From NCBI RefSeq assembly GCF_007744075.1, contig NZ_CP036266.1, positions 8,212,564 to 8,276,563 on the forward strand: DNA of 64,000 nt, in the 5' to 3' direction. This document shows, piece by piece, positions 1 to 9,341 of the stretch. A program made the translations under genes and the position numbers. The first letter of the stretch is position 1. Every line of letters starts with the position of its first letter. The notes under the pieces were generated by a model. The model did no database searches. It was not told where the DNA came from and saw nothing but the letters and a program-made list of their open reading frames with translations. Source of the stretch: Gimesia chilikensis. GTDB taxonomy: Bacteria > Planctomycetota > Planctomycetia > Planctomycetales > Planctomycetaceae.

Positions 1-107
1 CACTGAGTCAGCGCGTTATAATAAGGCAACGAATCGTCTACCAGCAAATGATTGGGATCCACGAACGGCTCCTGAAATAAACCCCGGAAAGTTTCCAAAC
101 GCAGCAC
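1..107 (-). CDS. Partial hypothetical protein, cut by left edge
   Basis: A minus-strand frame stays open from about base 152 to the window edge. From a GTG at 105-107 it reads MLRLETFRGLFQEPF and then VDPNHLLVDDSLPYY, which is protein-like. Purine-rich AGG sequences lie upstream but are not ideally spaced. It is in the same frame as the stop of the preceding gene (TGA at 153-155), so it could also be that gene's frame continuing past the stop. Too little is visible to assign a family. Confidence 0.35.
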   Translation of the reverse strand, partial: MLRLETFRGLFQEPFVDPNHLLVDDSLPYYNALTQ

Positions 108-152
108 GACTATACGGGCCTGCCTCGGGTTCTGGAAGAGTGGATCAGAAAT

Positions 153-650
153 TCAACGGTCCATCTGCTTCGTCCACAGCCATTTCCCATCCGGATGTTG
201 CTCGTCGACGGGATGATTCAGCGTCATCGTTCGGCCGTCCTCCAGGAAATCAATCTGCCAGGAGTATTGCTCCTCCTCAAAATGACGCTGCAGACTGTTC
301 CACGATAACCGGATGCTGGAAAGGCTGAGCGAACGCGGCAGTTCAAACAGTTCCCAGGCAACAACTTTTAACTTCCCCTCTTCAATGTGCCAGCGTCCGG
401 CGTACTGACTATTCGACGTGGAGATGGTCCGATCTGCATGGAAACTGCGCGTCATCGTGGAAGTGCCATCGCTCCATTCTCCCACCAGCTGTTGCTCCTC
501 GGCTGTCAGGGGACGAGGTTCCTCACCGGTAAAACAATACGCGCACACCCCCAGTAAGAGACCTGCCAGACAAACCAGCAGGGCGCGTCTGCGCTTCGGT
601 TGGAGCGATTCCGTTTTCATAAAATTCTTTTGCCTTGCGTGCGCAGTCAT
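153..650 (-). CDS. Hypothetical membrane-anchored protein
   Basis: A 165-residue protein I do not recognise. It has a basic N-terminus, one hydrophobic segment at about residues 23-38, then a polar domain that includes LVGEWSDGTSTMTRSF and a Trp-rich end. The pattern 'EWSDGTSTMTRSFHADRT...GRWHIEEGKLKV' resembles small lipocalin-like extracytoplasmic domains, but this is only a shape resemblance. I chose the ATG at 650 because it overlaps the upstream stop (ATGA) and has AGGAAGG eight bases before it. An ATG at 620 is possible. It is probably translationally coupled to the gene before it. Confidence 0.65.
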   Translation of the reverse strand: MTAHARQKNFMKTESLQPKRRRALLVCLAGLLLGVCAYCFTGEEPRPLTAEEQQLVGEWSDGTSTMTRSFHADRTISTSNSQYAGRWHIEEGKLKVVAWELFELPRSLSLSSIRLSWNSLQRHFEEEQYSWQIDFLEDGRTMTLNHPVDEQHPDGKWLWTKQMDR

Positions 651-1597
651 TCTGTCTGCCTTCCTGGCTCGGGACTGCTCCTCCGATATGATGCAGCTAA
701 TTCTACATCCCAGGGGCGTTGCCGATATTCGTAGACGTTTTCTTTTATGGCCGTTCCTTTGGAATCGAAACTGCGAACGCACACAACTCTCAGATCTGAA
801 GCACGACTGATGAGAAAACAACCCACCAGCTTTGACTTTGAAAGAGGAGCGCTTTTCACTTGTGCCAGACCAGATTGAAGAAACGAATTCAGCGGAGGAG
901 ACTCCAGATCAATATCAAGTCTGTCTGGCAGCTGGTACGTCTCATAAGGATTGTCAGATTCGGGAAACCGTTGAGGATGATAGAAGCCTCCATTACGTCG
1001 TGTACGATGTGCAATCTGAATGAGAGTCCCGTCTGCTCCATAAGCTGCGTAAAGTAAATCAGAGGAAGCGTATAAATAAACGAGATACGTTGCGACCGTC
1101 TTCACTTCACTCACAGATAATTGAGAGATGACAGGCGTCTCACCTGTTGACGCTGATATCGTAAATTCAGGCCAGTTGCCTGGTGAAGGTTTCGGAAAGA
1201 ATCGATCATGAAGAACCAGCCTCTGATTGAGGAATCGTTCACTGTCGGGAAGAGAAATCGGGATCGCTTTATATTCATTCCAGTCGATCAGTCTTCCCCC
1301 ACTGAATAAGAATTTCCGTTCGAAACAGAGATTATCGGTCAGCCGATTATTGGAATCATAGATATTAAAAACTCTGAACCGGTGGGGCTGCTCTTTTGTA
1401 TTTAACTCAGATGTATTCTGGTGATCCACATTGATTAGCGAATAGTCTTTGAAGTTAAGCGTAAGCGCTCCATACCGGGCTTGAGGGGCAGAAAATAATT
1501 CCAACAGGAATAAACAGACAACCGTGATAGAACTAATGGCCAGCACCGCAATTGCCAGCGGGACAAACTGACGTTCGAATAAATTCTTCATCAGCAA
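647..1597 (-). CDS. Hypothetical membrane-anchored protein
   Basis: A 316-residue protein of unknown function. The N-terminus is short and basic, followed by one membrane segment at about residues 12-33. The rest is predicted to lie outside the cytoplasm: mixed polar sequence with no motif I recognise. The stop overlaps the next start as ATGA, so the two genes form an operon and may work together at the membrane. The start could be ATG 1597 or the ATG six bases later (MKNLFE). Confidence 0.65.
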   Translation of the reverse strand: MLMKNLFERQFVPLAIAVLAISSITVVCLFLLELFSAPQARYGALTLNFKDYSLINVDHQNTSELNTKEQPHRFRVFNIYDSNNRLTDNLCFERKFLFSGGRLIDWNEYKAIPISLPDSERFLNQRLVLHDRFFPKPSPGNWPEFTISASTGETPVISQLSVSEVKTVATYLVYLYASSDLLYAAYGADGTLIQIAHRTRRNGGFYHPQRFPESDNPYETYQLPDRLDIDLESPPLNSFLQSGLAQVKSAPLSKSKLVGCFLISRASDLRVVCVRSFDSKGTAIKENVYEYRQRPWDVELAASYRRSSPEPGRQTE

Positions 1598-1761
1598 TAT
1601 ACCCTGGAAAGCTTAGATGCCTCTTAAATGTCCTGACGCAATTCGCCCGCATGAGCACTGTCAGACAGCTCAGCGGGACACTCCAGCATTTCCGTTGGAA
1701 TGCATGCCTTCTCATCACAAGAGCTCGGCAGTATCCCGCACTTAGGCTCCAGCTCGTGTTT

Positions 1762-2070
1762 TTAACTTCTAATCAAAATCGCCAGCACTACCAGTGCCAG
1801 CAGAAACAGAACGACATTAATCCCGAGCGTTGCAATAAAGAAATCGTTAGAAATGCGATTTCGATATAAGCGCACAATCAAGATCGTATTATCAATCATC
1901 ACTGCAGGCATACTCAAAAGTGTTACCCAAAGACAAATCAAAGTCAGCCCCCAACCGCCACTGCCAAAAGGTTCCACACTGCTCATGACATAAGGAACCA
2001 GCAGTACGAAGAAGCACACTGTAGTAATCCACAAAGTAATCCGCCAGATTGACCACTTGACGTGCAGCAT
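1762..2070 (-). CDS. Small three-helix membrane protein, unknown
   Basis: A 102-residue hydrophobic protein with three likely transmembrane helices, at about residues 10-30, 39-64 and 78-100. Helices 2 and 3 are joined by a short basic loop (RLYRNR). No family is recognised. It lies just after the ankyrin-repeat gene on the same strand (25-base gap), which suggests co-transcription. Confidence 0.6.
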   Translation of the reverse strand: MLHVKWSIWRITLWITTVCFFVLLVPYVMSSVEPFGSGGWGLTLICLWVTLLSMPAVMIDNTILIVRLYRNRISNDFFIATLGINVVLFLLALVVLAILIRS

Positions 2071-2095
2071 GCGACTTCCCGTTTTAAATGCCAGA

Positions 2096-2782
2096 TTACT
2101 CAGTCAACAGCTTTTGAATTTCTGGTAAATCCAAACGTTTCGCGATATCGAGGGGCGTTTCATTGTTCTTATCGACAACAGATGTATCTGAACCGTGTTT
2201 AAGAAGAACTTCTACCGCATTGATATTCTCGGCTTCAACAGCCGTGTGCAGAGGAGTTTGGCCTCTTTCATTTTGAGTCTCTATATTTGCCCCATGCTCA
2301 ATCAGTTCATTGATTAATCGAGCGTTTCCATTAGATGCAAAATGATTCAAAACAGAATTTTCGTAATACTTTGACTTTGAGTTAATATCGGCTCCTGATG
2401 CAAGTAAAAAGTCAAAGCACTCGACATCTCTGGTCCGTGCAAGACTGGAGTTGCCAACTACCCACATCAGCGGCGTTTTTCCGGTTTCATCATCGGGGCG
2501 ATTCGGGTCAACACCTTTATTCAGGATGAATTGCAACAGGCGCTGATTAGATTGCATCGCTGCTGCATGTATGGGATAGATTCCACGACAGGGCTGATCT
2601 ACCAGACCTTGATTGATCAGTCTCTCTGCATTCGAAACGTCATCGAACCTGATGGATTCATATAATGCGCAAGGACTCTGTCTTGCTTTCACGATCCGCA
2701 GGGACAGAAACAGTACCGGAAGCGAAAGCATAATCAGCAGAGCCAGAATTCTTAAGTGCTTCAACCAACGTGGGTGATTCAT
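2096..2782 (-). CDS. Ankyrin-repeat protein with N-terminal membrane anchor
   Basis: A 228-residue protein. Residues about 10-30 form one hydrophobic anchor. The rest holds about five ankyrin repeats, with readable units such as GIYPIHAAAMQSNQRLLQFI, TPLMWVVGNSS, GQTPLHTAVEAENINAVEVL and NETPLDIAKRLD. Ankyrin repeats bind proteins; the partner is unknown. The anchor implies the repeats face the periplasm. The neighbouring small membrane protein may be its partner (inference). Confidence 0.85.
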   Translation of the reverse strand: MNHPRWLKHLRILALLIMLSLPVLFLSLRIVKARQSPCALYESIRFDDVSNAERLINQGLVDQPCRGIYPIHAAAMQSNQRLLQFILNKGVDPNRPDDETGKTPLMWVVGNSSLARTRDVECFDFLLASGADINSKSKYYENSVLNHFASNGNARLINELIEHGANIETQNERGQTPLHTAVEAENINAVEVLLKHGSDTSVVDKNNETPLDIAKRLDLPEIQKLLTE

Positions 2783-3028
2783 AGATCTTTTCTCTTGACC
2801 TCATTTTGTTATGAGTCACTGCCCGCCATCAATTTGTCTTAAAAATGATGCTATTCCTTAATTTAAACCGAACGAGGCAGGTCGGCCAGTACTTTTTTGC
2901 ATTCACTCCCTTTAATTCCGTAGCACCGACGGAATGAACAAGATTCGGCTTGTTCACCAACACTTCATCTGTCATCTTGTACGAACAATGCATCAGCAAT
3001 TCGTGAACGTTCATAGAAAGTAACCGCG

Positions 3029-3832
3029 ATGAACGATGACAGCGAGTTTTCTCATCCAAAGCTCTCGTTTTGCGAAGGTGCCAGTCAGACCGCAGTCCAC
3101 TTTAAGGAGCAGCTGTCGACTTTCGAACCGGGGAGCGACGCGCGGAAAGAGTTTCTCAAAACGCATTGCGACAGCCAGAACCATGTCTTACAGATCACGT
3201 CGATTCAGGAAATCGGCAAAAGCGGGGATCCCGAGTGGCTCAATTTTCTGCAGGCACGGTTGCACGCAGAAACGGGGCCTTTTGAATGGACTCTGCTCCT
3301 GTGTGCCATCGGTGAGTTGGGAGGATTCCGGTCTTGGGAAGATTACGCTCCCTATCTTGAATCAGAGGATGAGCATGTGCGTACGATGGCGTTGTTCATC
3401 CCTCTCTACCTGCCCCGTGAAGAGGCGCTCGCGATTCTCGTCGACAAGCTGAATCACGACCCCAGCCTCGGTGTGCGCCAGACCGCTGCGAGAAGACTGG
3501 TGGATCTGGACTCTGATGCAGGCCTCCCGCTGCTGCTGGAAGAATTTCATCAGGAGGAACAGCAGTATTCTGAAAAAACAAGGCTCGCCTTTCTACTGAC
3601 CGTATTACGTCATCCGGAAGGTCTCCAGTTTCTGCAGCAGCAGATCGGCATGCATCCCAGTTTATCCCGACAGGATCGTACGCTGCTTTTTTCTGCCGTC
3701 TGTGATGTGTTTTTACATGAGGGACTGGAGCTGCCCCCCTGCGAGCGGCCGGCGGACTTACCGCTGGAGATAATCTTTCAGCGGGCTACCGACTGGCTGG
3801 AAGCACAGCTTGGCGCGATTGCTGAGGAATAA
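3029..3832 (+). CDS. HEAT-repeat protein, cytoplasmic
   Basis: A 267-residue protein without signal peptide or membrane segment. From about residue 40 it is built of paired amphipathic helices typical of HEAT/PBS-lyase repeats, for example EDEHVRTMALFIPLYLPREEA and DPSLGVRQTAARRLVDLDSD. Such repeats form a scaffold for protein binding; no catalytic residues are visible. The start has no strong ribosome-binding site, but the repeats run through the whole frame. The next gene starts a few bases after its stop. Confidence 0.75.
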   Translation: MNDDSEFSHPKLSFCEGASQTAVHFKEQLSTFEPGSDARKEFLKTHCDSQNHVLQITSIQEIGKSGDPEWLNFLQARLHAETGPFEWTLLLCAIGELGGFRSWEDYAPYLESEDEHVRTMALFIPLYLPREEALAILVDKLNHDPSLGVRQTAARRLVDLDSDAGLPLLLEEFHQEEQQYSEKTRLAFLLTVLRHPEGLQFLQQQIGMHPSLSRQDRTLLFSAVCDVFLHEGLELPPCERPADLPLEIIFQRATDWLEAQLGAIAEE

Positions 3833-3836
3833 ACGG

Positions 3837-4196
3837 TTGAAGGTCATCTCCAAGATTCATTTCGTTGTTGCAATCTGCCTGTTGAGTCTCGCTTTCGTTT
3901 TTTTAACTCAGCCGGGACAACATCAGACGCCAATGAGTTCTTTCGTCGACTTCCCCTTCTGGTTCCTGGGCAGTTTTCTGATTCAACCTGCCTTTTGTTG
4001 GGCGCTGGTTCAGCAATACGATTTTGACTTTTTCGCTATCCTGGTACTTGTCATCAACGCTGCATTTTTTACGAACGTTTACTACACAGTCTGGAGATCT
4101 CAGAAACCTCCGAAGTCCGTGATCATTCAGAATTATCTCATCGGACTCGTCATCAATTTTGGTAATTTCGTACTGGCCCTGATGAGTTCCGTTTAA
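3837..4196 (+). CDS. Small four-helix membrane protein, unknown
   Basis: A 119-residue hydrophobic protein with about four transmembrane helices. I chose the TTG at 3837 because GAGGA sits eight bases upstream, overlapping the stop region of the HEAT gene. A TTG at 3810 inside that gene has a weaker site. Family unknown. The close spacing suggests translational coupling to the HEAT-repeat gene. Confidence 0.6.
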   Translation: MKVISKIHFVVAICLLSLAFVFLTQPGQHQTPMSSFVDFPFWFLGSFLIQPAFCWALVQQYDFDFFAILVLVINAAFFTNVYYTVWRSQKPPKSVIIQNYLIGLVINFGNFVLALMSSV

Positions 4197-4311
4197 TCTT
4201 CATTCAGAAGCGGCGAAAATTCTCTCAATACCGCAAGAATGATCAAGCAGGCTTTTTCTTCATCGGTTAAGATCGCGGCCCACCTGTTGAATCGAGAATA
4301 GAGGATCGTTG

Positions 4312-5145
4312 ATGGCTCCTGTTCAGAAAGCATTATGGTATGTGGAAAGTCATTCCCGCGACGTGCTCAGCCTGGAAGCGGTGGCACGCGCCAGTTGTGT
4401 CTCCCCTTATCATCTGACCCGTTCGTTCGCGGAAGTCTTCGGCATTTCTTTAATGCGTTACACACGCCAGCGTCGCCTTTCCGAAGCGGCGAAGCAGCTG
4501 GCGGCAGGAGCACCTGACATTCTTTCTATCGCCTTTGATTACGGGTACGGATCGCACGAGGCATTCTCGCGTGCGTTTAAAAAAGAATTTGGAGTGACTC
4601 CCGAACGGGTGCGCACTCTGGCCGACCTGTCTCTATTACAGCTAAAGGAACCGATTGTCATGGACTCTACCCAACTGCCCCGGCTGAACCCGCCGCGTGA
4701 AGAAACACTGCCCGCACTTGCGTTTGCAGGGTTGGTCGAACGCTACGACTGCCAGTCATCAGCGGGAATCCCCAACCAGTGGCAGCGCACCTCACCCCTG
4801 CTGGGAAGTATTTCCCCACTGGTCAGTCAGGACGCCTATGGGATTTGCTTCAACTTTGATGAAACCGACGGCAAGTTTGACTACATGGCCGGCGTGCCCG
4901 TCGAGCAGGGGACCACGCTACCCCCGGGCCTGGTGCGCTTCGATCTGCCAACGCATAAGTATGCCGTCTTCCAACACGGCGGACATATCTCGGAGATACG
5001 TTCGGTCATCGCAGCGATCTGGGCCGATGCCCTCTCTCAAGCGAATCAGGAACCCGTCAGCGGACCGGTTCTCGAAAAGTACGGTCCCGAATTCGACCCG
5101 CAAACAGGCCGGGGAGGTTTTGAAATCTGGATTCCCGTTAAGTAG
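4312..5145 (+). CDS. AraC-family regulator with GyrI-like effector domain
   Basis: A 277-residue transcription regulator. Residues about 5-105 are an AraC double helix-turn-helix, with SLEAVARASCVSPYHLTRSF as the first and IAFDYGYGSHEAFSRAFKKEF as the second. Residues about 125-277 resemble the GyrI/SOUL-type effector-binding fold of the Rob/SoxS-like regulators, which bind small amphipathic molecules. GAGGA precedes the start; a TTG one codon upstream is equally spaced. No operon partner is visible, so the target genes are unknown. Confidence 0.88.
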   Translation: MAPVQKALWYVESHSRDVLSLEAVARASCVSPYHLTRSFAEVFGISLMRYTRQRRLSEAAKQLAAGAPDILSIAFDYGYGSHEAFSRAFKKEFGVTPERVRTLADLSLLQLKEPIVMDSTQLPRLNPPREETLPALAFAGLVERYDCQSSAGIPNQWQRTSPLLGSISPLVSQDAYGICFNFDETDGKFDYMAGVPVEQGTTLPPGLVRFDLPTHKYAVFQHGGHISEIRSVIAAIWADALSQANQEPVSGPVLEKYGPEFDPQTGRGGFEIWIPVK

Positions 5146-5247
5146 TACCTGAAGGACATGATGCCAAAGCGCTGGTCGCCGATCACGCAACGGATTCTGT
5201 TTATCCTGCGCGGTCATCCTTGTCCCCTGTCGCGTCGCCTTTCAAAC

Positions 5248-5290
5248 AAAAGTGGTCAGCGTCTGTTTATGAAACGCTGACCACTTTTTA
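5248..5290. terminator. Bidirectional hairpin terminator
   Basis: A perfect 15-bp stem (5248-5262 with 5274-5288) with an 11-base loop and A/T runs on both sides. It sits between the converging AraC regulator and beta-propeller genes and could end both transcripts. Confidence 0.9.
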
Positions 5291-5317
5291 ATTTCGTCGT
5301 TCCTGCCTCACCAGAGA

Positions 5318-6649
5318 TCAGGTATCCTGTTTAATGTCATAACAGAACAGCAGATCCTGATCGCGGAGATAGAGTCGGCCGTTAGAGATGACGGGCCGGG
5401 CCCAGACTTTGCCGAGGATGCTCTGTTTTTCCGTGCGTTCCGGAATCGTAAAGCGGCCCGTTTCTTTGAATCCTTTCGGGGTAGCTTCAATGCAGACCAG
5501 TACGCCGTCGTCCTGCGTAAAACAGTAGAGGTGACCAGCCGCAGCCATCACGGCACCCGCGGGAGCGGCGCGACCTTCCATCCAGACGCTCTCGCCGGTT
5601 TCCAGATCCTGACAGACCCAGCGACCGCGGGAAGTGGTTTTACCAGTCCAGCCGTAAATCTTCCCGTCGATCAGCACGACGCCGCCGTGGTGATTGCTCA
5701 TAGTCTTGTTTTTGTAGAGCACCTTGGCTGTGAACTGATCGCCGTCTTTCTTGACTTCGACGAGTCCGCAACCGGCGTCGTAATCGCAGGTCGTGTAGAC
5801 CCGGTTCCCGGTCACGATGGGCGTGGGAATCACGGCGACTTCATTCACGGGAACTTCGGCGGTCCAGAGCAGTTTGCCATCGGAGGCGCGAACACTCGCC
5901 AGCTGTTTGGCGGTCAGCACGACGTATTGTTTCACCCCGCCAAAGTCCGCGATCACGGTCGAGGAATAACTACAGGGGTCGGTCAGTTCTTTGGACTGCC
6001 AGACCAGTTTGCCGGTCGCCGCTTCGAGGGCAACGACCGCGCCCTGCTCACCGCCGGGTGTGCAGATGACATGGTTGCCGTCCACCAGGGGAGACTCACA
6101 ATAGCCCCAGGTATTCTCCGGTTTGCCCCGCGCACCACTGAGCATGCTGCCGTAGGTTTCACGGAGATTCGCTTTCCAGAGCAGTTTGCCGGTTTTCTGA
6201 TCCAGGGCGAACAGGTCGCCGTTGGCGCCGAGTCCAAACAGACGGCCGTCGGCGATAGAGGGCGTACTCCGCGGACCGTGGCCCCATTTGGTCAGCATGA
6301 TGCCTTCCTTGTAGTGGGCGACTTCCTGCTTCCAGAGCTGCTTGCCGCTGGGATCCAGTGCCAGCACAAATTCAGTGTAGTCGCCGTTCTCCTGTTTGTC
6401 GGCACCCAGCATGTAGGCAATGTTATCGACCACTGCAGGAGCGGAGTAACCGATGCCGCAGTCCTTGAAGGACCACACGGGCTTGAAGTCTTCGGGGAAA
6501 GTGGAGCGGAGTCCGGTCTCGGCGGAAATGGAGTCGCGGTTCGGTCCCTGCCACTGCGGCCAGTCGGCGGCGCGCGTGGAGGCGGAGATGAGTAACAAGG
6601 TGGTCGTCAATAACGTGGCTGTCCACAAAGGACGTTTCAAACGTAGCAT
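5318..6649 (-). CDS. Secreted PQQ-type beta-propeller protein
   Basis: A 443-residue exported protein. Residues 1-27 are a Sec signal peptide ending near STRAA, followed by DWPQWQGPNRDS, the usual start of planctomycete outer-membrane/periplasmic PQQ-like propellers. Repeated blades carry motifs such as LFALDQKTGKLLWK, VVALEAATGKLVWQ and ASDGKLLWTAE (the AxDxxTGxxxW pattern). Members may bind PQQ or act as scaffolds; I see no clear catalytic set. A second propeller of the same length lies at 10673-12004. Confidence 0.88.
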   Translation of the reverse strand: MLRLKRPLWTATLLTTTLLLISASTRAADWPQWQGPNRDSISAETGLRSTFPEDFKPVWSFKDCGIGYSAPAVVDNIAYMLGADKQENGDYTEFVLALDPSGKQLWKQEVAHYKEGIMLTKWGHGPRSTPSIADGRLFGLGANGDLFALDQKTGKLLWKANLRETYGSMLSGARGKPENTWGYCESPLVDGNHVICTPGGEQGAVVALEAATGKLVWQSKELTDPCSYSSTVIADFGGVKQYVVLTAKQLASVRASDGKLLWTAEVPVNEVAVIPTPIVTGNRVYTTCDYDAGCGLVEVKKDGDQFTAKVLYKNKTMSNHHGGVVLIDGKIYGWTGKTTSRGRWVCQDLETGESVWMEGRAAPAGAVMAAAGHLYCFTQDDGVLVCIEATPKGFKETGRFTIPERTEKQSILGKVWARPVISNGRLYLRDQDLLFCYDIKQDT

Positions 6650-6817
6650 GATCTATTCGTTTCCTGGTCTTTCGCTGGTGGTATTGAGTCGCTTCTCAAG
6701 AGGAACGCTTAGCGTCAATTCTATGTAGACGGCAGCAGGGTTTACAGGCCCTGATTCATGAATTTTTGAGGCAACCTTTCGCATTGCCGAATGAAACTGA
6801 TTCCGGCCCCGGCACCT

Positions 6818-7363
6818 TTAGAATAAATGTCCCAAAAGATCGATGGTCTGTGTTTCATTCCAGTCGATCTCTCCGCTGATCCGCTTGACCAGCATGCAGT
6901 CTGTGACCTGTCGCTCAATCAACCCGGTGCTCTGGCCATCGTCAATGCCCAGCCAGATACAATTGTTTTTTGTATGTCTGTAGCCCAGCTTCTGGTAGAA
7001 ATCATGCTCATCAGCAAACAGCAGGCAAAAGTGAATGTCGTGCGTTTTTGCGGTTTGCTCAACGGTTTTCATGAGTGCCGTGGCCACGCCCTGTCGCCGC
7101 TCCTTTTCTCTGACGCAGAGATCAACCACACCGAAGATTGTCGCACACTGATCGCCGACCCGAATTGCCCGATGTTCCAGCCCCAGTTGTCCGACCAGGG
7201 TTCCATCCACATAAGCCAGCAGCCGCTGTTGAGACATTTGTTTAAAGAAGTGCCGCTCTTCAAAGTAACCGGGAAAACAATCCTTGAGCAGAGCCAGAAT
7301 TTGAGCCCGCTGCGCCGCGCTCAATTCATATTCGTTCATCTGGACGATCTCGAGTTCTGTCAT
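6818..7363 (-). CDS. GNAT-family N-acetyltransferase
   Basis: A 181-residue enzyme expected to transfer an acetyl group from acetyl-CoA to an amine. The acetyl-CoA pyrophosphate loop is visible as REKERRQGVATALM (R/Q-x-x-G-x-A motif) at about residues 85-98, after the central strand VVDLCV. The later FYQKLGY is the typical C-terminal GNAT motif. The substrate cannot be told. It stands alone, with no close operon partner. Confidence 0.85.
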   Translation of the reverse strand: MTELEIVQMNEYELSAAQRAQILALLKDCFPGYFEERHFFKQMSQQRLLAYVDGTLVGQLGLEHRAIRVGDQCATIFGVVDLCVREKERRQGVATALMKTVEQTAKTHDIHFCLLFADEHDFYQKLGYRHTKNNCIWLGIDDGQSTGLIERQVTDCMLVKRISGEIDWNETQTIDLLGHLF

Positions 7364-7610
7364 GCCTCTGAGCTTCTTTCACGTAGCTGAGATCTGCAAG
7401 CATCTACTTTAACAAGGCAGATATTGTAGTCGCCTCAGCTGAATCGAACCATTGCTGTTTGGGCGGCTGCCTGCGAAGACTCTCGACATGGAGCCGGATT
7501 CCTATTTTTATGAACAATCCATTTTTTCACAAGAAATCCGCATACAACACCTTTTTTCTGTAAGTCGCCCCCCGCAGCGGGTACTAATACCAGTGGAAAG
7601 GGGTGTTCTC

Positions 7611-8135
7611 GTGCATGACCAATCACAGGAATCGCTGTTTACGGACTGGCTCGACGCGCATGGTGCGTCGGTCTGGAAAGTGGCACGCGCCTACACCCTG
7701 ACCACGGAAGAGACTCAGGATCTGGCGCAGGAGATTCTGTTGCAGGCCTGGAAGTCACTGCCGCAGTTCGAACAGAAGTCGAGCCCGGCTACCTGGTTCT
7801 ATCGCGTGGCATTACACACGGCGATGAACTGGCGCAGAAAGGAAGCACCGTGGCGGGTCCGACAGAAACCGTTGCTGGAAGTGCAGATGCTGACAGCCGC
7901 AGAGGCCGACAGCGCCGCCACCGCACAGCAGCGTGATCTGGTCGAACAGCTTTACAAGGCGATTCACCAGTTGCCGAAAACCGATGCGGCGCTGGTGCTG
8001 CTTTACCTGGAAGAGTTGAGTTATCGCGAGATGGCCGACGTCTTGGGAATTTCTGAAAACTACGTTGGCGTGAAACTGAATCGAGCCAGGCAGGCATTGA
8101 ACGAACTGATGAAAGGGGAAAGCGATGGCTCCTGA
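7611..8135 (+). CDS. ECF-type RNA polymerase sigma factor
   Basis: A 174-residue sigma-70 family factor. Region 2 covers about residues 20-85 (AQEILLQAWKSLPQFEQ, then SSPATWFYRVALHTAMNWRR). Region 4 covers about residues 115-165 (LPKTDAALVLLYLEELSYRE, then the HTH around VLGISENYVGVKLNRARQAL). I start it at GTG 7611, with AAAGGGG seven bases upstream; the open frame reaches back to 7452, but that extra part does not look like sigma sequence. Its last 11 bases overlap the next gene, which is probably its membrane regulator. Confidence 0.9.
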   Translation: MHDQSQESLFTDWLDAHGASVWKVARAYTLTTEETQDLAQEILLQAWKSLPQFEQKSSPATWFYRVALHTAMNWRRKEAPWRVRQKPLLEVQMLTAAEADSAATAQQRDLVEQLYKAIHQLPKTDAALVLLYLEELSYREMADVLGISENYVGVKLNRARQALNELMKGESDGS

Positions 8136-9276
8136 TGAATTCCAGCAAGCCTGGCAGGCACACTCCGCGCAGACGCGGGTGATCATTGATGCGGACCTGC
8201 TCCGTGAGGAAGTGCAGCGCGATCAGCGCCAATTTAACACGATGATTTCCTATCGCGATTTCGGTGAAGTCGGGGTCGCGGTCATCATGATTCCTGTCTG
8301 GTTCGTGATGGGCTACCTGCTGAATCTCCCCTGGACATGGTATCTGAGTGTGCCGGTGTTTCTGTGGATCGCCGGGTTCATGCTGCTCTATCGCAAACGT
8401 CATCAGCCAGAGCCCGATGAATCAGAAGGACCACTGCTGCAACAATATGTGGAGCGTTCCCTGGCTGAAGTGGAACAACAGATCTGGCTGCTCAAGAATA
8501 TCCTCTGGTGGTACCTGCTGCCGCCCACGCTCTCCATCACGGCTTTCTTCGCACAGGTCTCCTGGCAGTCGCGGGACTCAGGCTGGCTGTACGCCCTCAT
8601 TTTCTTCGTCCTGCTGGAAGGCTTTGTCCTGGCCCTGTATGGCGGGATTTATGTTTTGAATAAACGCGTCGTGCGTGAACAGCTCATCCCGCGGCGGGAA
8701 GAATTACAGAAACTGCGCGCCAGCCTTGAGCAGGAAACGACCGATGAAGGCGTGAACTCACAGATCGCACTGCCGAACCTTCCCTTTCCGGGGAAGATTC
8801 CGCCGGCTCCGTGTGCCTCGCCGGTTCAGTTGATTGTTGGCCTGGTGCTGTTCATCGCCCTCATGCTGCTTGTGTTCTTCTTTATCTACCAGGCGAAGAA
8901 CGGGGACTCTGGCAACGGTCATGATTATCCGAAGCGTTCCCCCTTCGCGGCGGTTCGCTGGGAGGACTCGCAACCGGAGGTCAAAGTGGATGACCAATGG
9001 TTCAAACTGATCTCACTCAACCGCATTCCTGCAAAAGAGATCGTTGACTTCAGCAAAGAGACTTACGGCGAGAAATGGCAGAAACGCTTTGAGGAAGACC
9101 TCGTGGAGCTAATGGCCCGCATGGGACATCCACCAGAAAAGACCGTGACGCTGGAAGTGCAGTCGTTAACTTCGTCTGAGAAACAGACCCTGAAAGAAGT
9201 CCGCATGACCTATGCCAACCGCGCCGCCATCCGGTCAGCAGCCCAGGCACGCGAACGGGACGCTGCTGGTGAGTGA
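8125..9276 (+). CDS. Polytopic membrane protein coupled to ECF sigma
   Basis: A 383-residue protein with about five transmembrane helices: two at about residues 48-90, two at about 125-180 and one at about 232-255. The C-terminal domain of about 130 residues is soluble. It starts inside the sigma factor gene, so translation is coupled. Genes in this position usually encode the anti-sigma factor; this one lacks the HxxxCxxC zinc motif, so that role is an inference from position only. Family not recognised. Confidence 0.75.
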   Translation: MAPDEFQQAWQAHSAQTRVIIDADLLREEVQRDQRQFNTMISYRDFGEVGVAVIMIPVWFVMGYLLNLPWTWYLSVPVFLWIAGFMLLYRKRHQPEPDESEGPLLQQYVERSLAEVEQQIWLLKNILWWYLLPPTLSITAFFAQVSWQSRDSGWLYALIFFVLLEGFVLALYGGIYVLNKRVVREQLIPRREELQKLRASLEQETTDEGVNSQIALPNLPFPGKIPPAPCASPVQLIVGLVLFIALMLLVFFFIYQAKNGDSGNGHDYPKRSPFAAVRWEDSQPEVKVDDQWFKLISLNRIPAKEIVDFSKETYGEKWQKRFEEDLVELMARMGHPPEKTVTLEVQSLTSSEKQTLKEVRMTYANRAAIRSAAQARERDAAGE

Positions 9277-9341
9277 AACTCAACAGACACCAGTTCAATA
9301 AACCTACTGTTGCTTCCTTATTATTGTGATAAAACCGTAAA

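Noticed and set aside
2829-3059. A 76-codon minus-strand frame between the ankyrin and HEAT genes
   Set aside because: It overlaps the HEAT gene start, has no recognisable domain and no good ribosome-binding site. A shorter version from about 3014 cannot be excluded.
5531-6595. A 354-codon plus-strand frame opposite the first beta-propeller gene
   Set aside because: Antisense shadow of a well-supported exported propeller protein.
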